Below, in pieces: positions 63,723 to 64,000 of a DNA stretch of 64,000 nt. The notes under the pieces are model-generated. The model was not told the origin of the DNA. It was given only the letters and a program-made list of their open reading frames with translations, and made no database searches. Numbering within the stretch: the first letter of the stretch is position 1; each line of letters starts with the position of its first letter. A program made the translations under genes and the position numbers. The stretch is from Hasllibacter sp. MH4015 (lineage in GTDB: Bacteria; Pseudomonadota; Alphaproteobacteria; Rhodobacterales; Rhodobacteraceae), in contig NZ_JAHTBK010000001.1 in the NCBI RefSeq assembly GCF_020177575.1, positions 2,415,875-2,479,874 on the forward strand, read 5' to 3'.

Positions 63723-64000
63723 TCAAGACGCAGGCGCGCCCGGGAACATCACGTCACGCGCCACCGTGCCACCGAAGCCCGCATTGGCGGACCAGTCGCG
63801 TTCCAGCGTGGTGGCGGCCACAACGATCAACCCGTCGAACGGCACGTCGCCTCGCCGGGCTAGGTCGCGCAAACCTTCGCGCGCCTCCCGCCACGGGGTG
63901 AAGAGGCCCGGCGCGCGCCCCGTGGCCTCGAATCCGCCGCCCGCAAGTACCCGCTCCGGGTCCAGCGGTGGATGCAGGGCCGCGAGGCGTCGGGCCGCGC
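63723..64000 (-). CDS. C-terminal fragment of an unidentified protein
   Basis: The reading frame is open to the end of the window and ends at the TGA at 63723-63725, giving 91 or so residues. The sequence includes GGGFEATGRAPGLFTPWREAR, LIVVAATTLERDW and the C-terminal SANAGFGGTVARDVMFPG. The start lies beyond the window. I do not recognise the family. It lies upstream of ribBX with 75 bases between. Confidence 0.6.
   Translation of the reverse strand, partial: AARRLAALHPPLDPERVLAGGGFEATGRAPGLFTPWREAREGLRDLARRGDVPFDGLIVVAATTLERDWSANAGFGGTVARDVMFPGAPAS

Overview
The window is high-GC, gene-dense alphaproteobacterial DNA. It most likely comes from a marine or roseobacter-type member of the Rhodobacteraceae. 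Supporting this are the gene content (PccR-type propionyl-CoA regulator, DUF1150 next to Hsp20, YdcH, MmcB, DUF6476-like and DUF4174 proteins), a tRNA-His lacking G-1 with U72/A73, a riboflavin gene in the RibBX form, CtrA-type TTAA-N7-TTAA boxes and a family of palindromic intergenic repeats. I see no prophage, insertion sequence, CRISPR array or other clear island. This is ordinary chromosome with several interesting regulatory and repeat features.

Layout. 0-10 kb: small heat-shock unit, purEK, a secreted lipase, a Nudix protein, a phnM/transporter pair, and a CIRCE-controlled groESL operon followed by a tandemly duplicated structured segment. 10-16 kb: forward run with a type II pyrophosphatase, a Tat-exported cpdB, a HAD phosphatase, a MaoC-like hydratase, ribF and a Cys-cluster protein. 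16-30 kb: propionyl-CoA assimilation locus. pccB, several small genes, pccA and the methylmalonyl-CoA mutase scpA are all on the minus strand. An MFS exporter and pccR diverge from pccB, and matching TYTGCAAA operators lie in front of both pccB/MFS and pccR. The epimerase is not in the window. 30-46 kb: mixed housekeeping and transport (three DMT permeases, ArgO, two SLC13 permeases flanking a repeat-rich spacer), yebC, ymdB, 5-formyl-THF cyclo-ligase, a DjlA-like protein and two endonuclease/exonuclease/phosphatase-fold proteins. 46-52 kb: peptidases of families M3, M28 and M19. 52-58 kb: rpoH, rluD, tRNA-His, mmcB and an autoregulated ArsR/SRPBCC pair. 58-64 kb: two membrane or secreted proteins, then nusB-ribH-ribBX.

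The most interesting non-standard signals are: an orphan Rho-independent terminator that marks a probable small RNA at about 23.71-23.84 kb; two very small genes with convincing promoters (24 aa at 19.9 kb, 30 aa at 53.0 kb, the latter behind a CtrA box); a 30-bp tandem hairpin array over the stop codon of an acetyltransferase, with a compensatory base change; two families of dispersed palindromic repeats, one also with a compensatory change; a duplicated 145-bp unit after groEL; and an ArsR operon whose operator sits exactly between -35 and -10 and whose start overlaps a 59-codon leader ORF.

All calls are by eye. Family names come from motif recognition, not from a search.
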